Notes under the pieces: model-generated | The model's input: the letters and a program-made list of their open reading frames with translations, nothing else | Database searches by the model: none | What the model was told of the DNA's origin: nothing | Shown here: positions 14,628 to 21,304 of the stretch, piece by piece | How positions within the stretch are numbered: position 1 is the stretch's first letter | How the letters are laid out: each line of letters opens with the position of its first letter | From: Patescibacteria group bacterium | GTDB lineage: Bacteria; Patescibacteriota; Minisyncoccia; Minisyncoccales; PEYH01 | DNA: 34,487 nt | Direction: 5' to 3' | Assembly: GCA_018817645.1 (NCBI GenBank) | Contig: JAHITK010000025.1 | Span: 1-34,487, forward strand | Program-made: the position numbers and the translations under genes

Positions 14628-15776
14628 ATGATAAAAGGGATTTATTTAGATAATGCCGCCACTACTAAAATTGACCCTCTGGTTTTGAGGGCGATGTTGC
14701 CGTTTTTGGGCAACCAATTTGGCAATGCCTCTTCGCCTCACGCCTTGGGCCAGAGCGCCAAAAAGGCGATTAAAGAATCAAGGAGCATTATTGCGGAGTC
14801 AATATCCGCGGACCCGAGCGAAATTATATTTACCTCCGGCGGGACTGAATCAAACAATTTCGCCATCAAAGGGATTGCTTTTGCCAACAAGAATAAGGGC
14901 AATCATATCATTACCACCAAAATTGAGCACCCGTCTGTTTTAGAGTCCTATCAATGGCTTGAGGGGCAGGGTTTTGAGATAAGCTACTTAGAAACAGACA
15001 AGCATGGATTCGTAAGCCCGGATAATTTGGACAGGGCGATTGATGACAAGACAATTTTGGTTTCCATTATACATGGCCAGAATGAATTTGGCACAATTCA
15101 AGATTTAAGCGCGCTGGGAGAGGTCTGCAAGAAGCACAAGGTATATTTTCACATTGATGCTTGCCAAAGTTATACCAAGACGGAAATAAATGTTAAAAAA
15201 CAGGCAGTGGATTTAATTACTTTGAATGCCCATAAGATTCACGGGCCCAAAGGAGTAGGGGCATTATATGTGAGAAAAGCCACAAGAATTATGGCTTGGC
15301 AGCATGGCGGAGGCCAGGAAAGAGGAAGGCGCTCCGGGACCGAAAATGCGGCTGGCATCGTCGGTTTCGGGAAAGCGGTTGAGCTCGCTTCAGATAAATG
15401 CCACCTTGAAAAAATGAGGGGAATGAAAAATATGTTGATAGAAGAATTGATTAAAATTCCGAGAGTGAAAATCAACGGCCCCGGAGACGAAAAGGGACTG
15501 CCCAATATCGTGAATGCCGTTTTTTTCGGAATTGAAGGCGAGGCGATTGTCGGATTTTTGGATGTAGAAAAAATTTACGCTGCCACTGGCTCGGCTTGTT
15601 CCTCAAACAAGCTGGAACCGAACCCGGCCCTAATCGCCATCGGATTGATGCCTCAGGAAGTCAACAGCACAGTTCGTTTCAGTTTGAGTCGTTTCAATAC
15701 GGAAAAAGAAATTAAAAAATTACTTCTCAAACTGCCGGAGATAGTCCGAAAATTAAGGAGAATTTCTCCATTTTGA
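14628..15776 (+). CDS. iscS: Cysteine desulfurase IscS/NifS
   Basis: A PLP-dependent enzyme of 382 residues that takes sulfur from cysteine and passes it as persulfide to IscU and to tRNA-thiolation enzymes. Visible motifs are YLDNAATTKID at the start, the cofactor region FTSGGTESNNFAIKG, the PLP lysine in NAHKIHGPKGVGALY (about residue 205), and the catalytic cysteine in ATGSACSSNK (about residue 328). It ends a few bases before iscU and leads an iscS-iscU-mnmA-efp run in which all genes overlap or nearly touch. No Shine-Dalgarno sequence is evident; the leader is the 6S-like RNA region. Confidence 0.95.
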   Translation: MIKGIYLDNAATTKIDPLVLRAMLPFLGNQFGNASSPHALGQSAKKAIKESRSIIAESISADPSEIIFTSGGTESNNFAIKGIAFANKNKGNHIITTKIEHPSVLESYQWLEGQGFEISYLETDKHGFVSPDNLDRAIDDKTILVSIIHGQNEFGTIQDLSALGEVCKKHKVYFHIDACQSYTKTEINVKKQAVDLITLNAHKIHGPKGVGALYVRKATRIMAWQHGGGQERGRRSGTENAAGIVGFGKAVELASDKCHLEKMRGMKNMLIEELIKIPRVKINGPGDEKGLPNIVNAVFFGIEGEAIVGFLDVEKIYAATGSACSSNKLEPNPALIAIGLMPQEVNSTVRFSLSRFNTEKEIKKLLLKLPEIVRKLRRISPF

Positions 15777-15781
15777 TTGAT

Positions 15782-17434
15782 ATGGCTTATTCAAAAAAAG
15801 TTATTGAAACATTTAAGAATCCCCGCCATTACGGAAAGATGAAAAATTATGACGGCTTAGGCAAGGTCGGCAATCCGGTCTGCGTTATCTCTTCCACAAG
15901 GGTTCATATTAATTGTAAAACTCAACCCATTTGTACAGTCAGGAAGGAGGATAGGGTACTTTCACATGATGGGAAGTATCATCCTATTAAATCAATTTAT
16001 AGGCACGATTTTTTAGGAAAAATTTTCGTTATCAAAAATAAATTAGGCAAGACATATTTAACGGCTGATCACTTGATTTTAGCGGCCAAGATTCCCAAAA
16101 CTTGGTATTTTTCTTTTACTAAAAATAAGAAAAGATTTATTAAGGACTTGGGCTGGTATCATGCTCAAGAACTAGAAAAAAAGGATATTATTGCTTATCC
16201 TATTTTAAAAGAAATAGAAGACAAGAAGTACCTTAAAATAGATTTTGAAAAGGCAAAATATGATTTTAAGAGCCGAACATTGCCCCAACCAATAAAAATA
16301 TCCCCAGATTTTTTAAGATTGATCGGCTATTACCTCGCTGAGGGGGATATTCAAGAGGAGAGGGGCAGGAACCGAGTTGGCCTTACCTTTGATATTAATG
16401 AATCTGAACATATAGATGATGTCTACAAAATAGTTAAAAATGTTTTTGCCCTAAAGCCCTACATTAGAAAAAATCCTACTCGCAATACAGCGCGGGTGGA
16501 TATTCATAGCGTGGAGCTGGTTAAATTACTAAAAGACCTTTGCGGGAAGGGGGCCGCCGATAAGCATATCCCGCATTTTATGATGTTGCTTCCTCCCAAG
16601 AAACAAATTAGTTTAATACAGGGGCTGTGGCGCGGAGGTGGATATTTAAATACTACAAGAGAATATCCAAGGGGCGGTTATAGCACCATATCCCACCAAC
16701 TTGCCCAACAATTGAAAATGCTTTTATTAAGACAAGGGATTATCCCTTCCATGTACGAAGAGGAAGAAAAAGTGAGGGGCGGCCTTAAACACAAGAAAAG
16801 TTTCAGAGTACATGTGGGTCAACGATCTTCTTTGGAGAAACTGTGCAAGATTATGGATATTCCGTTCCATGGTCAAAAAGAAGTTAGGGTTGACAGCTGG
16901 ATTGACGGAGATTATGCAATATTGCCCATTACGGGGATTAAATATAAGAATTACAGGGGGGCAGTTTGGAATTTAGAGGTTAAGAATTCAAGATCTTTCA
17001 CGACCCCTTCATTGTGTCTCCATAATTGCGGAGACGTGATGTGGCTCTATATCAAGGTCAGCCGGAATAAAAAAGGAGAAGATGTTATTAAAGATATCAG
17101 TTTTGAAACCTTCGGGTGTATCGCGGCTCTGGCTTCAAGCAGTATCATTACCGAGGTGGTCAAGGGCAAAACCATCAAAGAGGCGCTTAAAGTGAGCAAA
17201 CAGGAAGTGCTGGATAAGTTAGGAGGGCTTCCTCCGATAAAGATTCATTGTTCGGTTTTGGCCATAGACGCCCTCCGCGAAGCCATTTATGATTTTTTAA
17301 GAAAAGATAAGAAGGTGATTCCCGATAATCTGGAGAAAAGACATCAGGTGTTAGAAGCAGAGAGGAAACAGATTGAAGAGAAGTACAGCGATTGGATAAA
17401 TAAGGAAGAAGAATTTCATAGCCAGAATGATTAA
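15782..17434 (+). CDS. iscU: IscU Fe-S scaffold precursor interrupted by an intein
   Basis: The 550-residue product is IscU split by an intein. The N-extein MAYSKKVIETFKNPRHYG...GLGKVGNPV (33 residues) joins the C-extein CGDVMWLYIKV... at the intein ends to give a 168-residue IscU. The spliced product has all three cluster cysteines (GNPVCGD, FETFGCIAALASSS, IHCSVLAIDA) plus the CGD aspartate, and a charged C-terminal helix beyond the usual length. The scaffold assembles Fe-S clusters with sulfur from IscS, whose gene lies immediately upstream. ATG 15782 is preferred over TTG 15773 because IscU proteins begin MAYS. The 3' end overlaps mnmA by 8 bases. The intein must be removed to restore the active-site cysteine. 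Confidence 0.95.
   Translation: MAYSKKVIETFKNPRHYGKMKNYDGLGKVGNPVCVISSTRVHINCKTQPICTVRKEDRVLSHDGKYHPIKSIYRHDFLGKIFVIKNKLGKTYLTADHLILAAKIPKTWYFSFTKNKKRFIKDLGWYHAQELEKKDIIAYPILKEIEDKKYLKIDFEKAKYDFKSRTLPQPIKISPDFLRLIGYYLAEGDIQEERGRNRVGLTFDINESEHIDDVYKIVKNVFALKPYIRKNPTRNTARVDIHSVELVKLLKDLCGKGAADKHIPHFMMLLPPKKQISLIQGLWRGGGYLNTTREYPRGGYSTISHQLAQQLKMLLLRQGIIPSMYEEEEKVRGGLKHKKSFRVHVGQRSSLEKLCKIMDIPFHGQKEVRVDSWIDGDYAILPITGIKYKNYRGAVWNLEVKNSRSFTTPSLCLHNCGDVMWLYIKVSRNKKGEDVIKDISFETFGCIAALASSSIITEVVKGKTIKEALKVSKQEVLDKLGGLPPIKIHCSVLAIDALREAIYDFLRKDKKVIPDNLEKRHQVLEAERKQIEEKYSDWINKEEEFHSQND
15881..17026 (+). mobile_element. Intein with degenerate LAGLIDADG endonuclease inside iscU
   Basis: 382 codons in frame. 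Block A starts at Cys1 (CVISSTRVHINC). Block B is LTADHLILAA, with the TxxH motif. The endonuclease helices are LRLIGYYLAEGD and LIQGLWRGGGYL. Block F is VWNLEVKNSRSF and block G is SLCLHN, ending in the His-Asn pair before Cys+1. All splicing residues (Cys1, TxxH, penultimate His, terminal Asn, Cys+1) are present, so splicing should work. The second LAGLIDADG helix has GGG where an acidic residue is usual, so the nuclease is probably impaired. The insertion is exactly before the first cluster-ligand cysteine codon (17027-17029). Confidence 0.93.
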
Positions 17435-18488
17435 GAGAAAAAATAAAAAAGTTTTAGTGGGCATTTCCGGCGGAGTGGATTCGGCGGTTTCCTTATTCCT
17501 TTTGAAAAAACAGGGCTTTGATGTTGAGGGAGCAAGCTTGGATCTTAATCTGTCTGAAGAGGCGCGGAGAACAGCGAGCGGAATCTGCGAGAAATATAAT
17601 GTTCCTTATCATATTATTGACGCTTCAAGCGATTTTCAAAAACGGGTTATCGGATATTTTTTAAAAACTTTGGAAGATAATAAGACCCCGAGCCCCTGCC
17701 TTTTCTGCAATCAACTGGTAAAAATACCAACTCTTCTTGATTTTGCCAAAAAGAGGAAAGCGGACTATGCGGCTACCGGACATTACGCTAAGATAGTTGA
17801 AAAGAACGGAGAATTTCTGCTTAAGACGCCGAAAGATAAGGAAAAAGACCAAACATATTTTCTGGCCTTTCTTTCCCAAAATCAGCTTTCTAAAATGATT
17901 TTTCCCTTGAGCGATTTGACCAAAAGGGAAGTTTATCAAATAGCAGAAAAGCAGAAGATTAGGCATCTTCAGCGCCAGAGCCAGGATTTATGTTTTGTTA
18001 AAGAAAAATCCTTGACTGATTTTTTGGTAAAAAATATCGGAATTAAGCCGGGCAAAATATTGGATACCAAAGGCGTTTTCTGGGGGGAACATAAGGGGCT
18101 TCATTTTTATACCAAGGGACAGAGAAAGGGGATTAATTTAGCGGGCGGGCCTTTTTGGGTGGTTGCCTTTGACAAGAAAAGAAATAATTTAATAGTAAGC
18201 AGAGACAAGAATGATGAAGAGTTTTTTTCCCAAGAATTGGAATTGTCCGGCATCAATTTTATTTCCAGCGAATCGCCGAAGAGGAAAATAAAGGTCTTAG
18301 CCCGGACAAGATTCAGACAGCCGTTAGCCAAGGCAACCCTAATTAGCGGAAGTCCGACTTCCGTAGATTGGCGGTTGATTTTTGATGTTCCGCAACGATC
18401 GGTTGCCCCGGGACAGATAGCGGTTTTCTACCGCCCGCCCAAAGGCGAGATTTGTCTGGGCGGAGGGATAATAGAGTTAACGAAATAA
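17427..18488 (+). CDS. mnmA: tRNA-specific 2-thiouridylase MnmA
   Basis: MnmA adds sulfur to U34 of tRNA-Lys/Glu/Gln. The 353-residue protein has the PP-loop GISGGVDSAVSLFLLKKQG at the N-terminus, the first catalytic cysteine in PSPCLFCNQLVK (near residue 92), ATGHYAKI, KDQTYFLAFLS, and the second cysteine in SQDLCFV (near residue 190). The C-terminal domain (YTKGQRKGINLAGGPFWVV, then ARTRFRQP and FDVPQRSVAPGQIAVFY) is complete. It overlaps iscU and lies in the iscS operon, matching its need for sulfur from IscS. In this arrangement IscS may pass sulfur to MnmA without Tus relays, none of which are seen here. Confidence 0.95.
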   Translation: MIKRKNKKVLVGISGGVDSAVSLFLLKKQGFDVEGASLDLNLSEEARRTASGICEKYNVPYHIIDASSDFQKRVIGYFLKTLEDNKTPSPCLFCNQLVKIPTLLDFAKKRKADYAATGHYAKIVEKNGEFLLKTPKDKEKDQTYFLAFLSQNQLSKMIFPLSDLTKREVYQIAEKQKIRHLQRQSQDLCFVKEKSLTDFLVKNIGIKPGKILDTKGVFWGEHKGLHFYTKGQRKGINLAGGPFWVVAFDKKRNNLIVSRDKNDEEFFSQELELSGINFISSESPKRKIKVLARTRFRQPLAKATLISGSPTSVDWRLIFDVPQRSVAPGQIAVFYRPPKGEICLGGGIIELTK

Positions 18489-18493
18489 ATGCC

Positions 18494-19072
18494 ATGCTTT
18501 CCATAAATGATTTAAAAATAGGGACAATTTTCATTTTTGAAGGCCAGCCGCATCAGGTTTTAGAATTCAAACATACTCATGTGGGCCGGGGAGGAGGAGG
18601 CACCAGTTTGCAGACGAAAATTAAAAATCTTATTAACGGAAAAATTATTTCCAAAACCTTCAAGCCCCTTGACTCTTTTGAGGAAGCGGACATTGACTGG
18701 CGCGAGCTTAAGTATGTTTACAGCCATCGCAAGGAGTTTTGGTTCTGCGACCCCAAAGATCCGAGCCAGAGAACGATGCTGGAAGAATCGAGACTGGGAG
18801 AAGAAAAAAGATTTCTCAAGAAGGATTCTATTGTCAGAGCAATGGTTTTTAATGATGAGATTAAAGGAATAGATTTGCCGATAAAAATGGATTTGTTGGT
18901 TGTTGAAGCGCCCCCGGGCATTAAGGGCAACAGCGCCCAAAGTGGAACCAAAATTGTAATTTTGGAGACCGGAGCGGAAATTAAAGCCCCGCTATTTATT
19001 GAAGAGGGAGATGTCGTAAGGGTTAATACCCGCACCGGAGAATACACGGAGAGGGTGGAGAAAAATCATTAA
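18494..19072 (+). CDS. efp: Translation elongation factor P
   Basis: EF-P (192 residues from ATG 18494) helps ribosomes form bonds at proline runs. The N-terminal KOW-like domain starts LSINDLKIGTIFIFEGQPHQV, the middle OB domain carries ELKYVYSH and FCDPKDP, and the C-terminal domain has VEAPPGIKGNSAQSGTK and INTRTGEY-like VNTRTGEYTERV. The start is set by homology; the ORF track adds 14 codons that overlap mnmA. The loop that carries the modified Lys34 in E. coli reads VGRGGGGTSLQTKIKN here: two residues longer, Gly-rich, with Arg in place of Lys. It is the last gene of the iscS-iscU-mnmA-efp run. Confidence 0.93.
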   Translation: MLSINDLKIGTIFIFEGQPHQVLEFKHTHVGRGGGGTSLQTKIKNLINGKIISKTFKPLDSFEEADIDWRELKYVYSHRKEFWFCDPKDPSQRTMLEESRLGEEKRFLKKDSIVRAMVFNDEIKGIDLPIKMDLLVVEAPPGIKGNSAQSGTKIVILETGAEIKAPLFIEEGDVVRVNTRTGEYTERVEKNH

Positions 19073-19090
19073 TCATTAATCATTAATATT

Positions 19091-19113
19091 ATTACGAGGC
19101 CGGGCCTCGTAAT
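19091..19113. repeat. 23-bp palindrome, second copy
   Basis: A perfect inverted repeat with half-site ATTACGAGGC around CGG, the same palindrome as at 6748-6770. It lies 36 bases before the HIT gene, after short ATTAATC repeats. It may be a terminator hairpin for the efp operon or a binding site. Confidence 0.75.
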
Positions 19114-19148
19114 GGGAAATTTATTATTAAGTTTTTTAATTTAAAAAT

Positions 19149-19556
19149 ATGGATGATTGCCTATTTTGTAAAATTATAAGAAGTGAACTTCCTTCGCACA
19201 AAATATATGAAGATGAGAAGGTGCTGGTTATTTTGGATATCAATCCTTGGACCAGGGGGCATTGCCTTGTTTTTCCGAAAAAACATATCCGTAATATTTT
19301 TGAGGCAGATACAAACACCCTGTCTCATCTTATTTTAGCGGCGCAGAAAATATCTCTTTTGGTCAAAGAAAAACTCGGCGCCGAGGGAATTAATATTTTA
19401 CAGAACAACAACCGCTTGGCCGGCCAAATAGTGGACCATATTCATTTCCATATTATTCCCCGATACAAAGACAATTCGCTTCAAATATCGCATTCAACCG
19501 ATTACCAGGGAAATGACTTAAAAGAAGTTGTCAAACTATTGACAGGAAATAGATAG
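19149..19556 (+). CDS. HIT-family nucleotide hydrolase
   Basis: The 135-residue protein is a histidine-triad (HIT) protein: it starts CLFCKIIRSELPSHKIYEDE and has the triad HIHFHIIPRY near residues 97-106, after QIVDHI. HIT proteins hydrolyse phosphoramidates and adenylated compounds such as AMP-lysine or Ap4A. The CxxC-like CLFC near the N-terminus and a downstream histidine suggest a zinc site as in many bacterial members. It is preceded by a palindrome, and its last codons contain the -35 box of the next promoter. Confidence 0.93.
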   Translation: MDDCLFCKIIRSELPSHKIYEDEKVLVILDINPWTRGHCLVFPKKHIRNIFEADTNTLSHLILAAQKISLLVKEKLGAEGINILQNNNRLAGQIVDHIHFHIIPRYKDNSLQISHSTDYQGNDLKEVVKLLTGNR

Positions 19557-19567
19557 TGTGCTATAGT
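19539..19567 (+). promoter_or_regulatory. Strong sigma70-type promoter inside the end of the HIT gene
   Basis: Consensus TTGACA (19539-19544), a 17-base spacer and TATAGT (19562-19567). It shares TTGACAGGAAATAG with the promoter at 4596. Expected start is near 19574, at the beginning of a highly structured stretch. Confidence 0.9.
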
Positions 19568-19818
19568 ATAGGTGTGCGTTAGTACATTTCAAAGAGAGAT
19601 TGCTCCTGCCCTCCGGGAGCAATCCGAGGAAAAAGAAAAATCATTTTTCTCGGATTGCGCCCGCTACGAGAGCCGGAGCAAAAAAAGGAGCGGGTGCGTG
19701 GCTATCTGTGATTGCCTCCATTACCAACTACAGTGTCCTACCGCACCCGCTCCAACCTCCTTTTTCTCCTTAGTTCCCGATATTCGGGGTCTAAGGAGAT
19801 GAAGGAGGGGGTATTACT

Positions 19819-20031
19819 ATGAAACGCGCCTTTCAATGCGCGATGGATTCTCGGGCCCGCGTGTGCTATGTCGCCCACGGGAAATCTCTTGACAGGATTT
19901 CTGGCAGACGTCTTCCAGTAGAGGAAGCAGTCAGATGGGCGCACCAGCGATCCGGGCGCCACGAAAAAGTCAGCGTCAACGACAGATTCGGCGACTCAAG
20001 CAGTTCTCGGTTGCCACGCGTTTACGCGTAG
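19819..20031 (+). CDS. Possible small basic protein, unknown
   Basis: A 70-residue ORF starting MKRAFQCAMDSRARVCYVAHG. It has one of the strongest Shine-Dalgarno sequences in the window (GAAGGAGGGGG about 10 bases before ATG), its own promoter and a terminator. The composition is Arg/Ser-rich with two cysteines and no membrane segment, and third positions are far richer in C and G than in neighbouring genes, which suggests foreign origin or constraint by RNA structure. I recognise no family. CCTCC at 19756-19760 could mask the GGAGG, so translation may be switched by the leader. It could also be a chance ORF in a structured RNA. Confidence 0.4.
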   Translation: MKRAFQCAMDSRARVCYVAHGKSLDRISGRRLPVEEAVRWAHQRSGRHEKVSVNDRFGDSSSSRLPRVYA

Positions 20032-20083
20032 CAACCATGGGGAGACGGATTCATCCGATCTCCCCTTCGTGTTTTTCAAATCC

Positions 20084-20109
20084 AAAAACCCGCTTGAGGC
20101 GGGTTTTTT
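20084..20109 (+). terminator. Rho-independent terminator
   Basis: AAAAACCCGC-TTGAG-GCGGGTTTTTT, a near-ideal terminator ending the structured transcript. Confidence 0.92.
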
Positions 20110-20158
20110 GGTCATCAGAATGTTGGTCGGGGCATTATGGGACATTCTCCAAAAATAG

Positions 20159-20187
20159 TTGACAATATTATTGTAAAGAAATACAAT
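20159..20187 (+). promoter_or_regulatory. Promoter of the HTH-nucleotidyltransferase/HEPN pair
   Basis: TTGACA (20159-20164), a 17-base spacer and TACAAT (20182-20187), overlapped by the palindromic operator below. The leader is about 20 bases. Confidence 0.85.
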
Positions 20188-20215
20188 ATACATTGTAATA
20201 ATTTACAATAATATT
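20164..20215. promoter_or_regulatory. Palindromic operator covering the promoter
   Basis: A perfect 14-bp inverted repeat AATATTATTGTAAA (20164-20177) and TTTACAATAATATT (20202-20215) flanks an inner ACAAT/ATTGT pair (about 20184-20196). The arms cover the -35/-10 spacer and end exactly at the start codon. This fits autorepression by the HTH protein encoded next. Confidence 0.8.
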
Positions 20216-20761
20216 ATGCTGAAGTTTGGTTCGGAAATCACGATTAAAATATTAGATTACTATTTTTTAAATCCGGAAAAAGAACACCACATTAATCAAT
20301 TGGCTGATATTTTGAAGGTTGATCCGGGAAACTTATTTCGCAAATTGGAGGAGCTTGAAAACGAAGGCGTTTTGATTTCAGAAAGGGAAGGGAACCAGCG
20401 GCGATTTAAGATAAATAAAGATTATCCTTTTTTAACGGAACTGCAGAAAATATATGAATCCAAATATGGTTTTTTATCTTTTTTGAAAGACAGAATTTCC
20501 AAGATAAAAAATTTGGAAGAAGCATATATCTTTGGCTCTTATGCCAAAAACGAATTTGGACATGAAAGCGATATAGATATTTTACTCATTGGGAATCATT
20601 CTCCGATAACCGCTAAACGGGAGATTCTTCCCCTACAGGATAGAATAAAAAGAGAGATTAATATAACGGATTTGACGCCCGATGATTTCAGGCGCAGAAA
20701 AAGAAAAAAAGATGAATTGATAGAAAATATTTTTACTGGACAGGTTATAAAGATTTTTTAA
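20216..20761 (+). CDS. Winged-helix/MNT nucleotidyltransferase fusion, probable antitoxin
   Basis: The 181-residue protein joins an N-terminal winged-helix domain (about residues 1-72: HHINQLADILKVDPGNLFRKLEELENEGVL) to a minimal nucleotidyltransferase domain with YIFGSYAKNEFGHESDIDILLIG (about 101-125), where GSY and the DID carboxylates are the nucleotide and metal residues in the usual spacing. MNT proteins pair with HEPN toxins and in known systems adenylylate them. The HTH should bind the palindromes just upstream, giving autoregulation. The HEPN gene starts 1 base after its stop. Confidence 0.85.
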   Translation: MLKFGSEITIKILDYYFLNPEKEHHINQLADILKVDPGNLFRKLEELENEGVLISEREGNQRRFKINKDYPFLTELQKIYESKYGFLSFLKDRISKIKNLEEAYIFGSYAKNEFGHESDIDILLIGNHSPITAKREILPLQDRIKREINITDLTPDDFRRRKRKKDELIENIFTGQVIKIF

Positions 20762-20762
20762 C

Positions 20763-21170
20763 ATGTTTGAGAGATTTTCCTTTACAGAAAAACAAATAAA
20801 TCAATATTATAAGTCCGCGTTAAGAGATTTTTTAATAGCAAGCAAGTCCGAGATTCCGGAAGTGACATTCCGCTTTTGTTATGACGCCCTTATCAAACTA
20901 TCCATAACCATTTGCGCTAAGAATAATCTGAGAGTCAGGGCGAGGGCTGGACACCATATAGAATTAATCGAGAAATTATCAGAATTTTTGAAGAACAAAG
21001 AAATAATCATTGTTGCCAACGAAATGAGAATGAAGAGGAACAAGGACTTGTATGGGGAAGGGGTATTGATATCGGACGTAGATGCCAAAGATTATATCAA
21101 ATGGGCTAAGAATATTTTTTATGAAGGAGACGAATATGTTTCTAAAAAGGGGAGAAGATTAGATATTTAG
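20763..21170 (+). CDS. HEPN-domain protein, probable toxin partner
   Basis: The 135-residue, all-helical protein fits the HEPN family: YYKSALRDFLIASK, then VTFRFCYDALIKLSITICA and AGHHIELIEKLSEF, and the conserved RMKRNKDLYGEG near residues 92-103. The RNxxxH motif of HEPN RNases reads RNKDLY, with Tyr in place of His, so RNase activity is uncertain; the Tyr variant is common in MNT-paired HEPN proteins. It is cotranscribed with the HTH-MNT gene 1 base upstream and ends just before a terminator. Confidence 0.8.
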   Translation: MFERFSFTEKQINQYYKSALRDFLIASKSEIPEVTFRFCYDALIKLSITICAKNNLRVRARAGHHIELIEKLSEFLKNKEIIIVANEMRMKRNKDLYGEGVLISDVDAKDYIKWAKNIFYEGDEYVSKKGRRLDI

Positions 21171-21187
21171 TAATTTAAAATTCAAAC

Positions 21188-21214
21188 AAAAAATCCGCTT
21201 ATAGCGGGTTTTTT
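21188..21214. terminator. Bidirectional terminator between the HEPN gene and tRNA-Pro
   Basis: AAAAAATCCGCT-TAT-AGCGGGTTTTTT. It ends the HEPN operon on the plus strand and the rpmB/tRNA transcript on the minus strand. Confidence 0.88.
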
Positions 21215-21233
21215 GGCCGTATGGTCGGGAAAG

Positions 21234-21304
21234 TCGGGGAAGGGAGAGTTGAACTCCCGCCGCGCGCACCCCATGCGCATATCCTACCGCTGGACCATTC
21301 CCCG
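21234..21304 (-). tRNA. tRNA-Pro (anticodon GGG)
   Basis: Read on the minus strand, all four arms fold: acceptor CGGGGAA/TTCCCCG with the C1-G72 pair typical of proline tRNA, D arm GTCC-AGCGGTA-GGAT, anticodon arm TGCGC-ATGGGGT-GCGCG with anticodon GGG followed by G37, and T arm GGGAG-TTCAACT-CTCCC. The discriminator is A and CCA is not encoded. Length is 71. Two partial copies of its 5' part lie immediately upstream on the same strand. Confidence 0.93.

Larger units (their letters stand above)
19574..20109 (+). ncRNA. Highly structured transcript of unknown function
   Basis: From promoter to terminator the transcript is about 535 bases and unusually rich in perfect stems. H1 is GATTGCTCC/GGAGCAATC. 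H2 is AATCCGAG/CTCGGATT, which shares four bases with H1. H3 is a 12-bp GGAGCGGGTGCG/CGCACCCGCTCC with a 43-base loop. H4 is TCTCCTTAG/CTAAGGAGA. After a 70-codon ORF come GTTGC..ACGCG/ACGCG..GCAAC and GGGGAGA-CGGAT/ATCCG-TCTCCCC, then the terminator. It is not tmRNA, RNase P RNA or SRP RNA by their conserved motifs. It may be a regulatory leader for the ORF or a noncoding RNA with the ORF incidental. Confidence 0.5.

Noticed and set aside
15773-15781. TTG start for iscU at 15773
   Set aside because: It would place MID before the family start MAYS; ATG at 15782 fits IscU N-termini, although the Shine-Dalgarno-like AAGGAG at 15755 is nearer to the TTG.
19738-19962. 74-residue minus-strand ORF over the structured transcript
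   Set aside because: It runs antisense to a promoter-driven, terminator-ended unit and crosses the hairpins, with no ribosome-binding site or family pattern.
19574-20109. Structured transcript as tmRNA, RNase P RNA or SRP RNA
   Set aside because: No tRNA-like ends or tag frame ending ALAA, no GAGGAAAGTCC-type RNase P core, and no GGTCAGGTCCGGAAGG SRP loop.
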